This document shows, one piece after another, positions 43,051 to 54,725 of a stretch of DNA of 64,000 nt. The position numbers and the translations under genes were made by a program. Numbering within the stretch: position 1 is the first letter of the stretch; each line of letters opens with the position of its first letter. The notes beneath the pieces are model-generated. The model made no database searches. It was not told the origin of the DNA and saw nothing but the letters and a program-made list of their open reading frames with translations. The stretch is from Skeletonema tropicum (lineage: Eukaryota > Bacillariophyta > Thalassiosirophyceae > Thalassiosirales > Thalassiosiraceae): NCBI GenBank assembly GCA_037178625.1, contig CM074138.1, forward strand, positions 124,001 to 188,000. The letters are read 5' to 3'.

Positions 43051-44866
43051 GTTTGCTCGTCTGAACTTGACTTCATTTTCTTCACAGTTGGTCATTAAGT
43101 GTATGATGTTAGCATAGGGTGAACTCTAACATTAGCAAAGTCACTGACGATAATCTGAACTGCGCTTTTCGCTTCGTACCATCTGACCTCTCTGAGACCA
43201 ACCGATGCCTATCATATTTGACTGCCTCTCCCCTCGAGTGCTTCACCTCCCAGGTCCAAGAGGTACAGGCGAGAGGGAGGTAGAGAGTGTGGAACTTCTG
43301 ACATCATTATTTCTCATGAATTTGACGTCACTTCTGTTCTTTGATGATTGCTTGATGCGTTGAATTTACTCGGGTCGAGTCAAATGATCAGGAACACTCC
43401 CCTACATAAGTATCTCTCTCTAGTGGCCCACGGAGAAGACCTTTACAGGATGATGGCTGGATTGAAGCAATCGGATGCAAAAGCTTGCATGAGGTCGACA
43501 TCAGATAAAATACGTACAACATCTATATAATGTTGGTGTGACTGATTAGGATTAGATAGATGCGTCATGCTGTGAAGTGTGTCCACAGTCCACACAAAAG
43601 GTGGCTCAAAATGAGAGCACCGATCGATCCCAACATTCGTGGTTGGATGGACACAATATGATTGAAAAGCATGCCTGAACAACGAATTTGAATTTGACCG
43701 CCATGATCTTACTACTGTCGTCTGATGTATTGTTTGCAGAACTTTATCTCTAATTCTAATTGGAATCTTTGCCATTAGCCTGCTTCTATTGCTCCTGGGG
43801 ATGTCTCTCTCTCTAGAGGCGAAGAGGATGTATTGATTGCTACTTCGGGTGGAGATGATATGATATGAGTGTGTTCCCTTGATTCAGAAGTCCGGGATAG
43901 CTCTTCATAGATGAACAGATGATGGTAGGTCCGGTTGGATTTGACTCTCTCTACCGAGATGTCTCTGTCTCTGAGGATGAGGGGGCTGCAGGTGGGTTAT
44001 GGAAAGCGTTTCTGCGTGCCTGAGGATGGATGGCGATGTTGCCATGACGGAAAAACATCGCCACAGCGCATGCGTACTTCGCGACCAGAGCATTGGAACA
44101 TGTGCATCCTATGTCAGTGTCCGCACTCAATGAATATTCTTTTGGTATGCCTTTGATTTCACTTCAGATTCTGCTCTCTCGTTGCTAGTTGTGGCAACTT
44201 TGATACAGTAAATCTACATTTTGGGATGTCATTGAAGCAATACTGCATGCATGAAGGAGTATCTGTGGTCGGTTTGATGAACTTGCACTGTCCTGTGTAC
44301 TTAAAAGGTTAATTGATATTCAACCATATTGGAGTGAGAATATACTCCCAGCCCCAGCAGAGAACTTACGTGGAACTATGTTGCTATGCTTAGCTTTGTG
44401 GTCAACCACTACTGGATCCCCTTCAAGCTTCTTCATCGTCGCAATGTATATTGACACGCCAACTCAATCTGGTGTATCCTTCTTCGTCTCCGTCAAAGCC
44501 AATGTCGTGTGTCCAGCTAGCAGGACTTGCTATAACTTTAGTCAAGGGAAATGGTCAATACGTCAGATCTACATCATACATAGGTACTTTGTGTTCACTC
44601 GAAAAGAAGATCGAAATTACCCTGCCTTGCTATTGTAACCGCAGAAGCAATAAACGAACAACAGCGGGACCGAAATAATAATATGATCGAATCCATCTCG
44701 AAGTTGACAGAATAGAGGTCATATCCTCGTCCCAGACTATACAGACGGTGGATGGAAATGTATGCCTCTGGACAGTATCATTTCTACCCCCCTGGTAACA
44801 TAGTAACGAAATCGTAACTTATTCCTCCCCCCTCAAGCTACGCAAATTTTAACACGAACACGAGCA

Positions 44867-46555
44867 ATGGATCCAACAGTGAACGATGTCTTGTCCGGCC
44901 GTGGAGCTTGGTTCAATCAACATCCTGGCAATGAGCGTTTTCGACGGATGCTCGAAGAGCAAAAGGTGAGCCTGTCTGAGAATTTTCCTATATACCAACT
45001 CATTGATACATTTAATGGATGAATATGTGATCAATCAAGAACTCGTTGATTTATGTCGATCATAATTCATTTCTTTGCTGAATGAGGAGGACGAAATAAT
45101 GATTAAAATCATCCAACAACAATAATATCTCACCTCTTTTTTTTTCATCTGTCAAAGGATGCCTACATGGCTGGCACGAAGAAGCAAAAGATGAACATGT
45201 CCAAAGCTATCGTTGAAGCAATCTATTCGATGGATCCGCCCGGCCGATTTCTCAAACAATGCCCTGAAAGTGGTCGATGGAACGAGCTGTCGAAGAGAGA
45301 TGCAGCCGATAGGGTAGCCCAAGCGATGGCATATGTCGTAAAAGGTAAAGATACATCGAAGCGTAAGAAAGAAGAACGGCGGCGTTCCCGTCGAATATCA
45401 CGGCATAAGTCAAAGAATAACGATGGTGCTGCTGTGACTTCATCGCAGCATGCTGATGATCGACCGACTACTCAACATCAGTTGCACAGCTCGACTAATC
45501 AGTTGGAGGATAGTGCTTCATCGTGGTCTTCTCTGGCAAATCACAAACTCACTGCTCGCGGTCCAGTAGCAGGAGACACCAACAATGCAGCTGCAGCTGC
45601 CGCAGAGTCGATAACAATGGAGATTCGTAGACGTGGTACTGAATCGGTGGCAGATAATATGAATCTTGAGTTTCGTCAGCAACTGCAAAGGAATCCTCCG
45701 CAAATGAATCAATCCAGTGATGCCGTCATCCTGCCAGCATCCTCCATCGACCAAAGAGTGACTCAAAATGATGGATTGGTCCAAGTTCTAGCGCAGGCAG
45801 TGCAGCAGCAGCGACGCCATCATGATCAGCAGCAGCAGCTCCTCCAATCCAATTTGGTCCCGAATCCGTTGGGACAGCTACTTTGCACACAAACTTCACT
45901 TCAGCCTACTTCACTTGAAGGATTGGCTCATCAACTGTTGGCTCAGGCACAGCAGCAGCAACAAAATGTGCTTCAAACTGATTCGCTACTAGCGACTCTC
46001 TCCCCATCAGCCCTGTCCTCAGCTTCTCAAGGGGTGTTGCCCACAAATAATGGTATGATTCTGAATGGGGCATCATCTTCAAACTACTCGTTGAATCCTC
46101 AATCTTCTGACCCGCCCGCTAATATGAATATCTTGCAACACCACTTGCAACAACAATCGAATCCACCATCAAATAATGGGCTTTTGCTTAGCAGCTTATT
46201 GAGTAACTTACAGCACCAACCGAATAACATGGGGATAATCAGCGCACTCCAGGGAGCACAACAATTGGATCAATTGCAGCACAGTCTCAGGGGACATCAT
46301 TCGCAGCAGATGATGTCTGCATTTCCAACTGCTCTCAATCAGTCCTCCGGGCAGCAGCAGCAGCTGCAGCAATCGCTGCTGTTGGATCCGCATCATCAGG
46401 TATGGCAGACAGCTCTGCTGCCCCAGATCCAAAACTCGCAGAATCTCCCTTCGATCACTGCGCAGCCACCGGCTAATGCAGCTGCTGCATCGACTAGGCA
46501 GGAGGAGAGTGGCGTAGATGATGGGCAGAGCATACCGAAAGAGAAACAAGCATGA
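44867..46555 (+). CDS. DUF6824/polyQ protein, gene B
   Basis: Exon 1 is 44867-44965 (MDPTVNDVLSGRGAWFNQHP) and exon 2 is 45158-46555. The intron is 192 bp, donor GTGAGC, acceptor after a T-run at TCAAAG, phase 0; 498 residues. The DUF6824 domain spans about residues 6-96 and is followed by a strongly basic segment (KRKKEERRRSRRISRHKSK). A long Gln/Ser/Leu/Asn-rich tail with several QQQQ tracts runs to the C-terminus (SIPKEKQA). The architecture, one compact domain plus a low-complexity Q-rich tail, resembles transcriptional regulators, but DNA binding is not shown. It is nearly identical to gene C, differing by a few substitutions and Gln-repeat lengths. The first 33 codons are out of reach of single-frame searches because of the intron. 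Confidence 0.8.
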
Positions 46556-47044
46556 AATTTTTGTTTCAGACTGTACTCATGTTGCTTGGCTAACTTCAAA
46601 CATTTAATTTCATATCAATGGATGATATTCATTGCGTAGTATTTCGACCTCTCATCAGGGGACCGAGACCGAGCGAGCCACAATAGGCGAGAATAGGCGA
46701 CGCATCATTTGTAATTGATGTCAACTCAGAGGATGCTGTGTCAGGTGTCACCATTTCTCCCCTGCAGAGATAAATATCTCGAGGGTCGGGTAGAGAGTCG
46801 GTGAATTAAGTTGAGGTTGCGAGGCAGGAATGAAAGGTGTGACAGTCAACATCGGACAGATACACGACCGACATCTAAATAATGAATGACGTAAGGGCAA
46901 CAATTCCCCAAAATTGAGAGAAAGAAGAGGAACCCACTTGGAAAGTGACGTCATGCAGACCTCATTTGATTGAGATGATGTCAGAAGACACTTACATTGG
47001 CACTTTTGTCAGAGAGAGCTTTGCCAAGTTATGTCAGACGGTTC

Positions 47045-47525
47045 CCTTGGTCAGACCCTGAAGTTTTACTGCAGTCATAAAGTGCCCCCAATCTGCTTTG
47101 TATGACGGGATGGCTCATCATCTGCTGAATCGGCGCAGCAACAACAGCAGCAGCTTTTCCTTCATCGTCTCTTGAATCAGCAGAATGTACATTAATCTGC
47201 GTCAATTCCGATGTCTACATATCCAAATCTGCCCCATTCATGACGGGTTACCTGGCTAATAACAATAATATTGTAAAGAATGTACAGGAGCAGCCAAATA
47301 AACGCCATCCCTATCATCAAATGCGCTTTTGCTGCTAGGCGATGGTGGCTTGTCAAGAAATATTTCAAACCAACCAAGTTCAAATAATGCAGAGATTTAT
47401 CAGCAGCTGGTATATCGGCAGCAACAGTTGCAACCAGATTACAGGCAGATCTACTTCTTCGGAAATATTGTCTCCCATCGATTAATCGTGCTGCCAAAAC
47501 TCCAACTATGATGTTGTTCAATCTA
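47045..47525 (+). pseudogene. Decayed DUF6824/polyQ paralogue, C-terminal part
   Basis: Nucleotide similarity to the 3' half of gene A: TTACTGCAGTCA.AAAGTGC, CTCTTGAATCAGCAGAAT, CATCAAATGC.CTTTTGCT, CAACCAAGTTCAA, and finally TCTAGGCAGGCAG against gene A's CGACTAGACAGAA. Many indels and stops; no frame is kept. It is more like A than like the adjacent gene B, which suggests an A-type gene once followed B. Confidence 0.6.
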
Positions 47526-47539
47526 GGCAGGCAGTGAAC

Positions 47540-48290
47540 GAAATGTGCACGGAGCGGGCCAGACGTAATATGGCGATAAATCTGGTGATTAAGGCAAATA
47601 CTTTCCTCAAATCAGCTTGCATATCTGTACTTGATCTTCTTCATTCATGATTTTCTTGACTTCCACTGCTCTAGAGTTGCTACAGTGCGTTGCTCGTTGC
47701 TCTTCCATTTGACCTTGTCAAGATATTTGCATACCTTTCATCTCTAGCAGCATTAACATATCAGGAAGGACTAGTCGCTGCGCCTGATACTAGGTACATA
47801 GTACGCAAGAATCAAATGCGGATTAGATACTATGAGTTGAAAAAATGAATGTCAACAGTGGCAGTGGCAATGTTTTTGGGCTGGTGCAATGTGCAACTCT
47901 TAAGTTTCTCTCTTTTGGATCACGAAAGGTCACAAAGATATACAGTGCAATGATGAACTGGCTATTGGTCACAGCACTGATTGCGGCTAATTGGCCGCGG
48001 CAACAAATGGCCTCACTCAGCTGTCTCGTCTCATATGTGCATAATTCATTTTGTTTCGTTTCTTACCTCACTTACAATATTATCACGTCTTCGAGACGTT
48101 GCTCTATGTGATTACATATCATAATGCCGTCTTCAGCAAATGTAGAAGGAGGTGGGTTTGTACTACAAATGTCGCTTTGTTGCAAATGTCGTACAACGCA
48201 TTTGACTCGTATAAACGTGTCATATGTACCACAAATTGGAACAGATGCTCCGCTGGCGGTGCTGCAGCAGGGCAGGCGGCCACCCTCACC
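47540..48290. repeat. Copy of the 37157-37930 segment
   Basis: CGGAGCGGGCCAGACGTAAT through GGCGGCCACC, with small deletions relative to the left copy, including 13 bp within the small hydrophobic frame. Confidence 0.8.
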
Positions 48291-48568
48291 AATAGGTTAC
48301 TAGTTAGCACTTTTTAATCTAGAATTTTTTATTCCGGCAACTTTTATTACTATCCCAGCAAGTACCTAATATATTGAAAGAATCATCTCTTTCTGACAGC
48401 TTTTGGAGACACTAGTAATTTATGTACCCGGACAACTTTTATTACGATACTTACCCGCTCTTACCAGCACTTTTTATTTTTGTTGGCGTTTCGTGGGCGT
48501 GGGCCAGCGTACAAGGCATATCTTTTCCATCGGGAGGATCCAAAGTATAGTAGCTCGGTAGCGTCCAT

Positions 48569-48778
48569 ATGCTATCAATCTTTGTTCGTCGAAGACATCG
48601 GTTCCAATCCGAACGAAACCGCAGAATTGATGAAATCAGCCGACATGATTGCTACAACTTCTTTGGTCTTTATCCCAATCAGTTCATGCAACTTTTCCGT
48701 CATTGTCGTATACCAGATCGAACCCAATCCTCTACTAAATTAAATACACTGCACCACCAACAAGTCCATGACAAGTAA
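48569..48778 (+). pseudogene. Possible transposase fragment
   Basis: A short frame reading NFFGLYPNQFMQLFRHCRIP resembles the start region of PIF/Harbinger-type (DDE_Tnp_4) proteins, where a YxLTPxQFxxL helix is common. There is no catalytic part and no inverted repeats were found, so the assignment is weak. Confidence 0.2.
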
Positions 48779-49021
48779 GTCCATGACCATGACAATTAAG
48801 TTTATAATACCAAGTGTACGACAATTCTGACATGCACGACAATGGAGCTTCTAGTAAGTAATAGAGTATGATATTAAGAGACAGAGAGTAGAAAAGCCTG
48901 CAGGTATGATACACCCTAGATCTGTTAGTTTAGCAACGGAGATGAGAGAGAGAAGATGAAAAGCCGCTAGTGTGGCAAGAGAGGGCATTGAGCCAGAGAA
49001 TGAAGCGGTCATCAAAGAGTC

Positions 49022-50068
49022 TTACTTTGTCGTATGCTTGTCAGAAAATTTCTTAATGACTCTCGTCCAGTCATTGTCCAGTGGAGCTTTCCGCTCGCCT
49101 GCAAGCCAGTTCTTGAAAGTTGTCTCACTCATAAAGGAGCTATCAGTTTCATCTGCAAATTTCCTCATCACTCTATACTTGGATATTCTCACATTGTCTT
49201 TGTATTCAACTTCTCCATTATCTCGGGCAATCCTGAGAGCTCGGTGCATCATGTCATTCCACTGATCAAGCATACCTTTGACTGAGCGAGGCGCACCCTT
49301 CCATACCATGTCGTCCGAATCATCATCTTTCTTTGGGTGTCCCTTTTTCTGACGTTTCAATCGCCTCGACTTTAGAAGGGCCTCTGATTTCTTGATTTGC
49401 ATCGCAAATAATCTCCCTTCTTCGATGGAGTCATTGTATCTTCGTTGAACCATGGATGATATGTCTCCAAAATCTTCTGCGACTGTGCTCACCCCATGCT
49501 TTTCACAGCAAAATGTACCTTCTAGACTTTGATTGTTGTTGAATATACGTGCATCCATAGCCTTTTCGGCAACAATGATGGGCTGCTGTGACCACAATGC
49601 AGAACGGCTCATCCACTCTAATAATAGGTATCTGGCAGCAGTTGGAGAGTACAGTGGGTTACGCAACTTGCCACACATGTGTGGCAAATCTACTTCCACA
49701 GAGAAGCTTCCGTATTTTCTTGGTGACACGTGTACTGTGTTGTCCGCCTCTCTTCTGTAACAGTAATAGACCAAACAAATTTTTACCTTGCCTTTCTTTG
49801 CACTGCTGTCGATTGATTCCAGATATGTCACTCCAAAATTGATATCCTGCTTCATTCTATTGATAACAGTACGAGCGTCAAGGTGGCTGTTAAAAATGAT
49901 ACGCTTGCCTTCCCTTGCATTATCCAGCTCCCTCTGAATACAAGAATCCATTTCTTCATCTGTTGGAATCAGCATCTTCTCCATCTCTTCTGTTGCAACT
50001 GTATTCATTTTTGCAGCAACTGTTTCTGCCAGTTGTGTTTCATGATGCGCGTGCACTTCAGAGTTCAT
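49022..50068 (-). CDS. Hypothetical protein, 348 residues
   Basis: Read from the ATG at 50068 (MNSEVHAHHETQLAETVAAK); the frame opens three codons earlier at a TTG. Single exon. The central part is mixed and globular (INFGVTYLESIDSSAKKGKV, LPHMCGKLRNPLYSPTAARY); a basic segment (KSRRLKRQKKGHPKKDDD) is followed by a helical C-terminal region (MLDQWNDMMHRALRIARDN, TFKNWLAGERKAPLDNDW). No family is recognised. It sits in the gap between the two copies of the 4.1-kb duplication and has no copy elsewhere in the window, so it could be a separate insertion or a captured gene. The clean 348-codon frame supports coding. Confidence 0.5.
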   Translation of the reverse strand: MNSEVHAHHETQLAETVAAKMNTVATEEMEKMLIPTDEEMDSCIQRELDNAREGKRIIFNSHLDARTVINRMKQDINFGVTYLESIDSSAKKGKVKICLVYYCYRREADNTVHVSPRKYGSFSVEVDLPHMCGKLRNPLYSPTAARYLLLEWMSRSALWSQQPIIVAEKAMDARIFNNNQSLEGTFCCEKHGVSTVAEDFGDISSMVQRRYNDSIEEGRLFAMQIKKSEALLKSRRLKRQKKGHPKKDDDSDDMVWKGAPRSVKGMLDQWNDMMHRALRIARDNGEVEYKDNVRISKYRVMRKFADETDSSFMSETTFKNWLAGERKAPLDNDWTRVIKKFSDKHTTK

Positions 50069-51335
50069 ATCAAACAAAGGACATTGTATATACTCTGTTT
50101 CAAATAGCGCAACAAAGATGTGTGCGATCCGCTGTGCCCTATCATTTAAGCAGTAGCTTGACCCTACCTACTTAGCTACTTGGCCGGTGCTTGACCCTAC
50201 TTAGCTACTTGGTACTTGGCCCACGGATAAAATGTTAAGGATGATGGCTGGATAAATTGAAGCAATCGGATGCAAAAGCTTGCATGAGGTCGACATCAGA
50301 TAAAATACGTACAACATCTATATAATGTTGGTGTGTCTGAATAGAATTAGTAGATGCGTCATGCTGTGAAGTGTGTCCACAGTCCACATAGAGGTGGCTC
50401 AAAATGAGAGCACCGATCGATCCCAACATTCGTGGTTGGATGAACACAATATGATTGAAAAGCATGCCTGAACAACGAATTTGAATTTGACCGCCATGAT
50501 CTTACTACTGTCGTCTAATGTATTGTTTGCAGAACTTTATCTCTAATTCTAATTGGAATCTTTGCCATTAGCCTGCTTCTATTGCTCCTCCTTGGGGATG
50601 TCTCTCTCTAGAGGCGAAGAGGATGTATTGATTGCTACTTCGGGTGGAGATGATATGATATGAGTGTGTTCCCTTGATTCAGAAGTCCGGGATAGCTCTT
50701 CATGGATGAACAGATGATGGTAGGTCCGGTTGGATTTGACTCTCTCTACCGAGATGTCTCTGTCTCTGAGGATGAGGGGGCTGCAGGTGGGTTATGGAAA
50801 GCGTTTCTGCGTGCCTGAGGATGGCGATGTTGCCATGACGGAAAAACATCGCCACAGCGCATGCGTACTTCGCGACCAGAGCATTGGAACATGTGCATCC
50901 TATGTCAGTGTCCGCACTCAATGAATATTCTTTTGGTATGCCTTTGATTTCACTTCAGATTCTGCTCTCTCGTTGCTAGTTGTGGCAACTTTGATACAGT
51001 AAATCTACATTTTGGGATGTCATTGAAGCAATACTGCAGGCATGAAGGAGTATCTGTGGTCGGTTTGATGAACTTGCACTGTCCTGTGTAAAAGGTTAAT
51101 TGATATTCAACCATATTGAAGTGAGAGTATGCTCCCAGCCAAGATATATTTACCCTTGCTCCCAGCCCCAGCATAGAACTTACGTGGAACTGAATTGCTA
51201 TGCTTAGCTTTGTGCTCAACCACTACTGGATCCCCTTCAAGCTTCTTCATCATCGCAATGAATATTGACACGCCAACTCAATCTGGTTTAATGTATCCTT
51301 CCTCGTCTCCGTCAAAGCCGATCTCGTGTGTCCAG

Positions 51336-51390
51336 CGGTCCTGCTACGTACTTTAAGATTTCCGTTAATTTTTATCCTGTAGCAGGACCG
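51336..51390. mobile_element. 55-bp foldback insertion
   Basis: Perfect 12-bp inverted ends (CGGTCCTGCTAC ... GTAGCAGGACCG) around a 31-bp AT-rich centre. It is absent from the paralogous position near 44513-44525, which reads CCAGCTAGCAGGACTTGC. A miniature element or a hairpin-mediated insertion. Confidence 0.6.
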
Positions 51391-51727
51391 ACTTGCTATA
51401 ACTTTAGTCAAGGGAAATGGTCAATACGTCAGATCTACATCATACTTAGGTACTTTGTGTTCACTCGAAAAGAAGATCGAAATTACCCTGCCTTGCTAAC
51501 CGCAGAAGCAATAAACGAACAACAGCGCGACCGAAATAATAATATGATCGAATCCATCTCGAAGTTGACAGAATAGAGGTCATCTCCTCGTCCCAGACTA
51601 TGCAGACGGTGGATGGAAATGTATGCCTCTGGACAGTATCATTTCTACCCCCCTGGTAACATAGTAACGAAATCGTAACTTATTCCTCCCCCCTCAAGCT
51701 ACGCAAATTTTAACACGAACACGAACA

Positions 51728-53442
51728 ATGGATCCAACAGTGAACGATGTCTTGTCCGGCCGTGGAGCTTGGTTCAATCAACATCCTGGCAATGAGCGTT
51801 TTCGACGGATGCTTGAAGAGAAAAAGGTGAGCCTGTCTGAGAATTTTCCTATGTACCAACTCATTGATACATTTAATGGATGAATATGTGATCAATCAAG
51901 TACTCGTTGATTTATGTCGATCATAATTCATTTCTTTGCTGAATGAGGAGGACGAAATAATGATTAAAATCATCCAACAACAATAATATCTCACCTCTTT
52001 TCTTTCATCTATCAAAGGATGCCTACATGGCTGGCACGAAGAAGCAAAAGATGGACATGTCCAAAGCCATCGTTGAAGCAATCTATTCGATGGATCCGCC
52101 CGGCCGATTTCTCAAACAATGCCCTGAAAGTGGTCGATGGTACGAGCTGTCGAAGAGAGATGCAGCCGATAGGGTAGCCCAAGCGATGGCATATGTCGTA
52201 AAAGGTAAAGATACATCGAAGCGTAAGAAAGAAGAACGGCGGCGTTCCCGTCGAATATCACGGCATAAGTCAAAGAATAACGATGATGCTGCTGTGACTT
52301 CATCGCAGCATGCTGATGATCGACCGACTACTCAACATCAGTTGCACAGCTCGAGTAATCGGTCGGGAGATAGTGCTCCTTCGTGGACTTCTGTTGCAAA
52401 TCACAAACTCACTGCTCGCGGTCCAGTAGCAGGAGACACCAATAATGCAGCTGCAGCTGCCGCAGAGTCGATAACAATGGAGATTCGTGAACGTGGTACT
52501 GAATCGGTGGCAGATAATATGAATGTTGAGTCTGGAAACTCCACCTTTCGTCAGCAACTGCAAAGGAATCCTCCGCAAATGAATCAATCCAGTGATGCCG
52601 TCTTCCTGCCAGCATCCTCCATCGACCAAAGAGTGACTCAAAATGATGGATTGGTCCAAGTTCTAGCGCAGGCAGTGCAGCAGCAGCGACGCCATCATGA
52701 TCAGCAGCAGCTCCTCCAATCCAATTTGGTCCCGAATCCGTTGGGACAGCTACTTTGCACACAAACTTCACTTCAGCCTACTTCACTTGAAGGATTGGCT
52801 CATCAACTGTTGGCTCAGGCACAGCAGCAGCAGCAACAAAATGTGCTTCAAACTGATTCGCTACTAGCGACTCTATCCCCATCAGCCCCGTCCTCAGCTT
52901 CTCAAGGGGTGTTGCCCACAAATAATGGCATGATTCTGAATGGGGCATCATCTTCAAACTACTCGTTGAATCCTCAATCTTCTGACCCGCCCGCTAATAT
53001 GAATATCTTGCAACACCACTTGCAACAACAATCGAATCCACCATCAAATAATGGGCTTTTGCTTAGCAGCTTATTGAGTAACTTACAGCACCAACCGAAT
53101 AACATGGGGATAATCAGCGCACTCCAGGGAGCACAACAATTGGATCAATTGCAGCACAGTCTCAGGGGACATCATTCGCAGCAGATGATGTCTGCATTTC
53201 CAACTGCTCTCAATCAGTCCTCCGGGCAGCAGCAGCAGCAGCAGCAGCTGCAGCAATCGCTGCTGTTGGATCCGCTTCATCAGGTATGGCAGACAGCTCT
53301 GCTGCCCCAGATCCAAAACTCGCAGAATCTCCCTTCGATCACTGCGCAGCCACCGGCTAATGCAGCTGCTGCATCGACTAGGCAGGAGGAGAGTGGCGTA
53401 GATGATGGGCAGAAGAGCATACCGAAAGAGAAACAAGCCTGA
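51728..53442 (+). CDS. DUF6824/polyQ protein, gene C
   Basis: Exon 1 is 51728-51826 and exon 2 is 52018-53442, with a 191-bp GT-AG intron, phase 0; 507 residues. It has the same layout as gene B: DUF6824 at about 6-96, a basic nuclear-signal-like segment, and a Gln-rich tail ending SIPKEKQA. Relative to B it has an extra Ser/Gly/Asn segment (VESGNSTF), longer QQQ tracts near residues 275 and 430, and a few substitutions (for example EQK to EKK at the exon 1 end). Upstream sequence is shared with B for about 1.5 kb, so regulation may be similar. Very recent duplicate. Confidence 0.8.
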
Positions 53443-53944
53443 AATTTTTGTTTCAGACTGTACTCATGTTGCTTGGCTAACTTCAAACATTTAATTTCAT
53501 ATCAATGGATGATATTCATTGCGTAGTCTTTCGACCTCTCATCAGGGGACCGAGACCGAGCGAGCCACAATAGGCGAGAATAGGCGACGCATCATTTGTA
53601 ATTGATGTCAACTCAGAGGATGCTGTGTCAGGTGTCACCATTTCTCTCCTGCAGAGATAAATATCTCTAGAGAGGGTAGAGAGTCGGTGAATGAAATTGA
53701 GGTTGCGATGAGGCAGGAATGAAAGGTGTGACAGTCAACATCGGACAGATACACGACCGACATCTAAATAATGAATGACGTAAGGGCAACAATTCCCCAA
53801 AATTGAGAGAAAGAAGAGGAACCCACTTGGAAAGTGACGTCATGCAGACCTAATTGTTTGATTGAGATGATGTCAGAAGACACTTTTGGCACTTTTGTCG
53901 AGAGAGCATTGCCAAGTTAGTCATGCGGTTCCCATGGTCAGACC

Positions 53945-54345
53945 CTGAAGTTTTACTGCAGTCATAAAGTGCCCCCAATCATCTGCTTTGTATGACGGGA
54001 CAGCTCATCATCTGTTGAATCGGGCGCAGCAACAACAGCAGAAGCTTTTCCTCCATCGTCTCTTGAATCAGCAGAATGTACATCCATCTGCGTTACCTCT
54101 ACCTCTAATCCACATCTGCCCCATTCCTGAGTCACTACTTGGCCAATAACAAAAATTCAAATATTGCAGAATATCCAACGCGACGGCAACGTTGTTTTCT
54201 CCCAAAAGTAATCAGCAGCTGCTTTCGGCAGCAACAGTAGCAACCAGATTACAGGCAGTATACTTCTTCGGAAACATCTCCAATCGATTGATCGAACTGC
54301 CAAAACTTCAACTATGATGTTGCTCAATCGACTAGGCAGGCAGAG
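53945..54345 (+). pseudogene. Decayed DUF6824/polyQ paralogue, second copy
   Basis: Counterpart of 47045-47525 in the right duplication copy (GTTTTACTGCAGTCATAAAG, CTCTTGAATCAGCAGAATGT, GGCAGCAACAGTAGCAACC, GACTAGGCAGGCAGAGAA). It has further deletions and stops. Confidence 0.6.
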
Positions 54346-54349
54346 AACA

Positions 54350-54530
54350 ACGATGTGAACAGAGTGGCCAGATGAAATATGGTGATAAATCTGGTGATTT
54401 TTAGGTTAAAAGTACTTTCCTCAAATCAGCTTCCATATCTGTACTTTTGATCTTAGTCTTTCATGATTTTCTTCACTTTCACTGCTAGAGAGCTGATAGT
54501 GCGTCGCTCTCCCACTATTTGACCTTGTTA
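54350..54530. repeat. Diverged third copy of the 37157 segment, left part
   Basis: GTGGCCAGATGAAATATGG, AATCTGGTGATT, ACTTTCCTCAAATCAGCTT in order, then a switch at about 54530 into the BspA-gene unit. Confidence 0.65.
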
Positions 54531-54725
54531 CTTCCACTGAGAGGCAATACGACGACCGAAAGAAGGCATCCCAGACTGTGCAATGAATATTATTCCTTTC
54601 AGCTCATAGAAATTGTATTGGAAGGAACGAGCCAGTCTCATCCCAACTCTAGGAAAGGGAGAACATTCTTGATCACGATGCTTGCACCAGACGTGATACG
54701 CTTCTCCTTCCTCATGGTCTCCACA

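Larger units (their letters stand above)
43447..47540. repeat. Segmental duplication of about 4.1 kb, left copy (partner 50238-54345)
   Basis: Begins AGGATGATGGCTGG and includes the upstream region, gene B and a decayed paralogue. It is almost collinear with 50238-54345 at an offset of about 6.8 kb, with small indels. Non-coding parts: 43051-44866 holds no supported gene. Confidence 0.85.
50238..54345. repeat. Segmental duplication of about 4.1 kb, right copy (partner 43447-47540)
   Basis: Collinear with the left copy. Differences include a 55-bp foldback insertion at 51336-51390 and short indels. Non-coding sequence from 50238 to 51727 holds no supported gene. Confidence 0.85.

Noticed and set aside
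48972..49265. Plus-strand 97-codon frame
   Set aside because: Lies opposite the 348-codon minus-strand frame and has no recognisable features.
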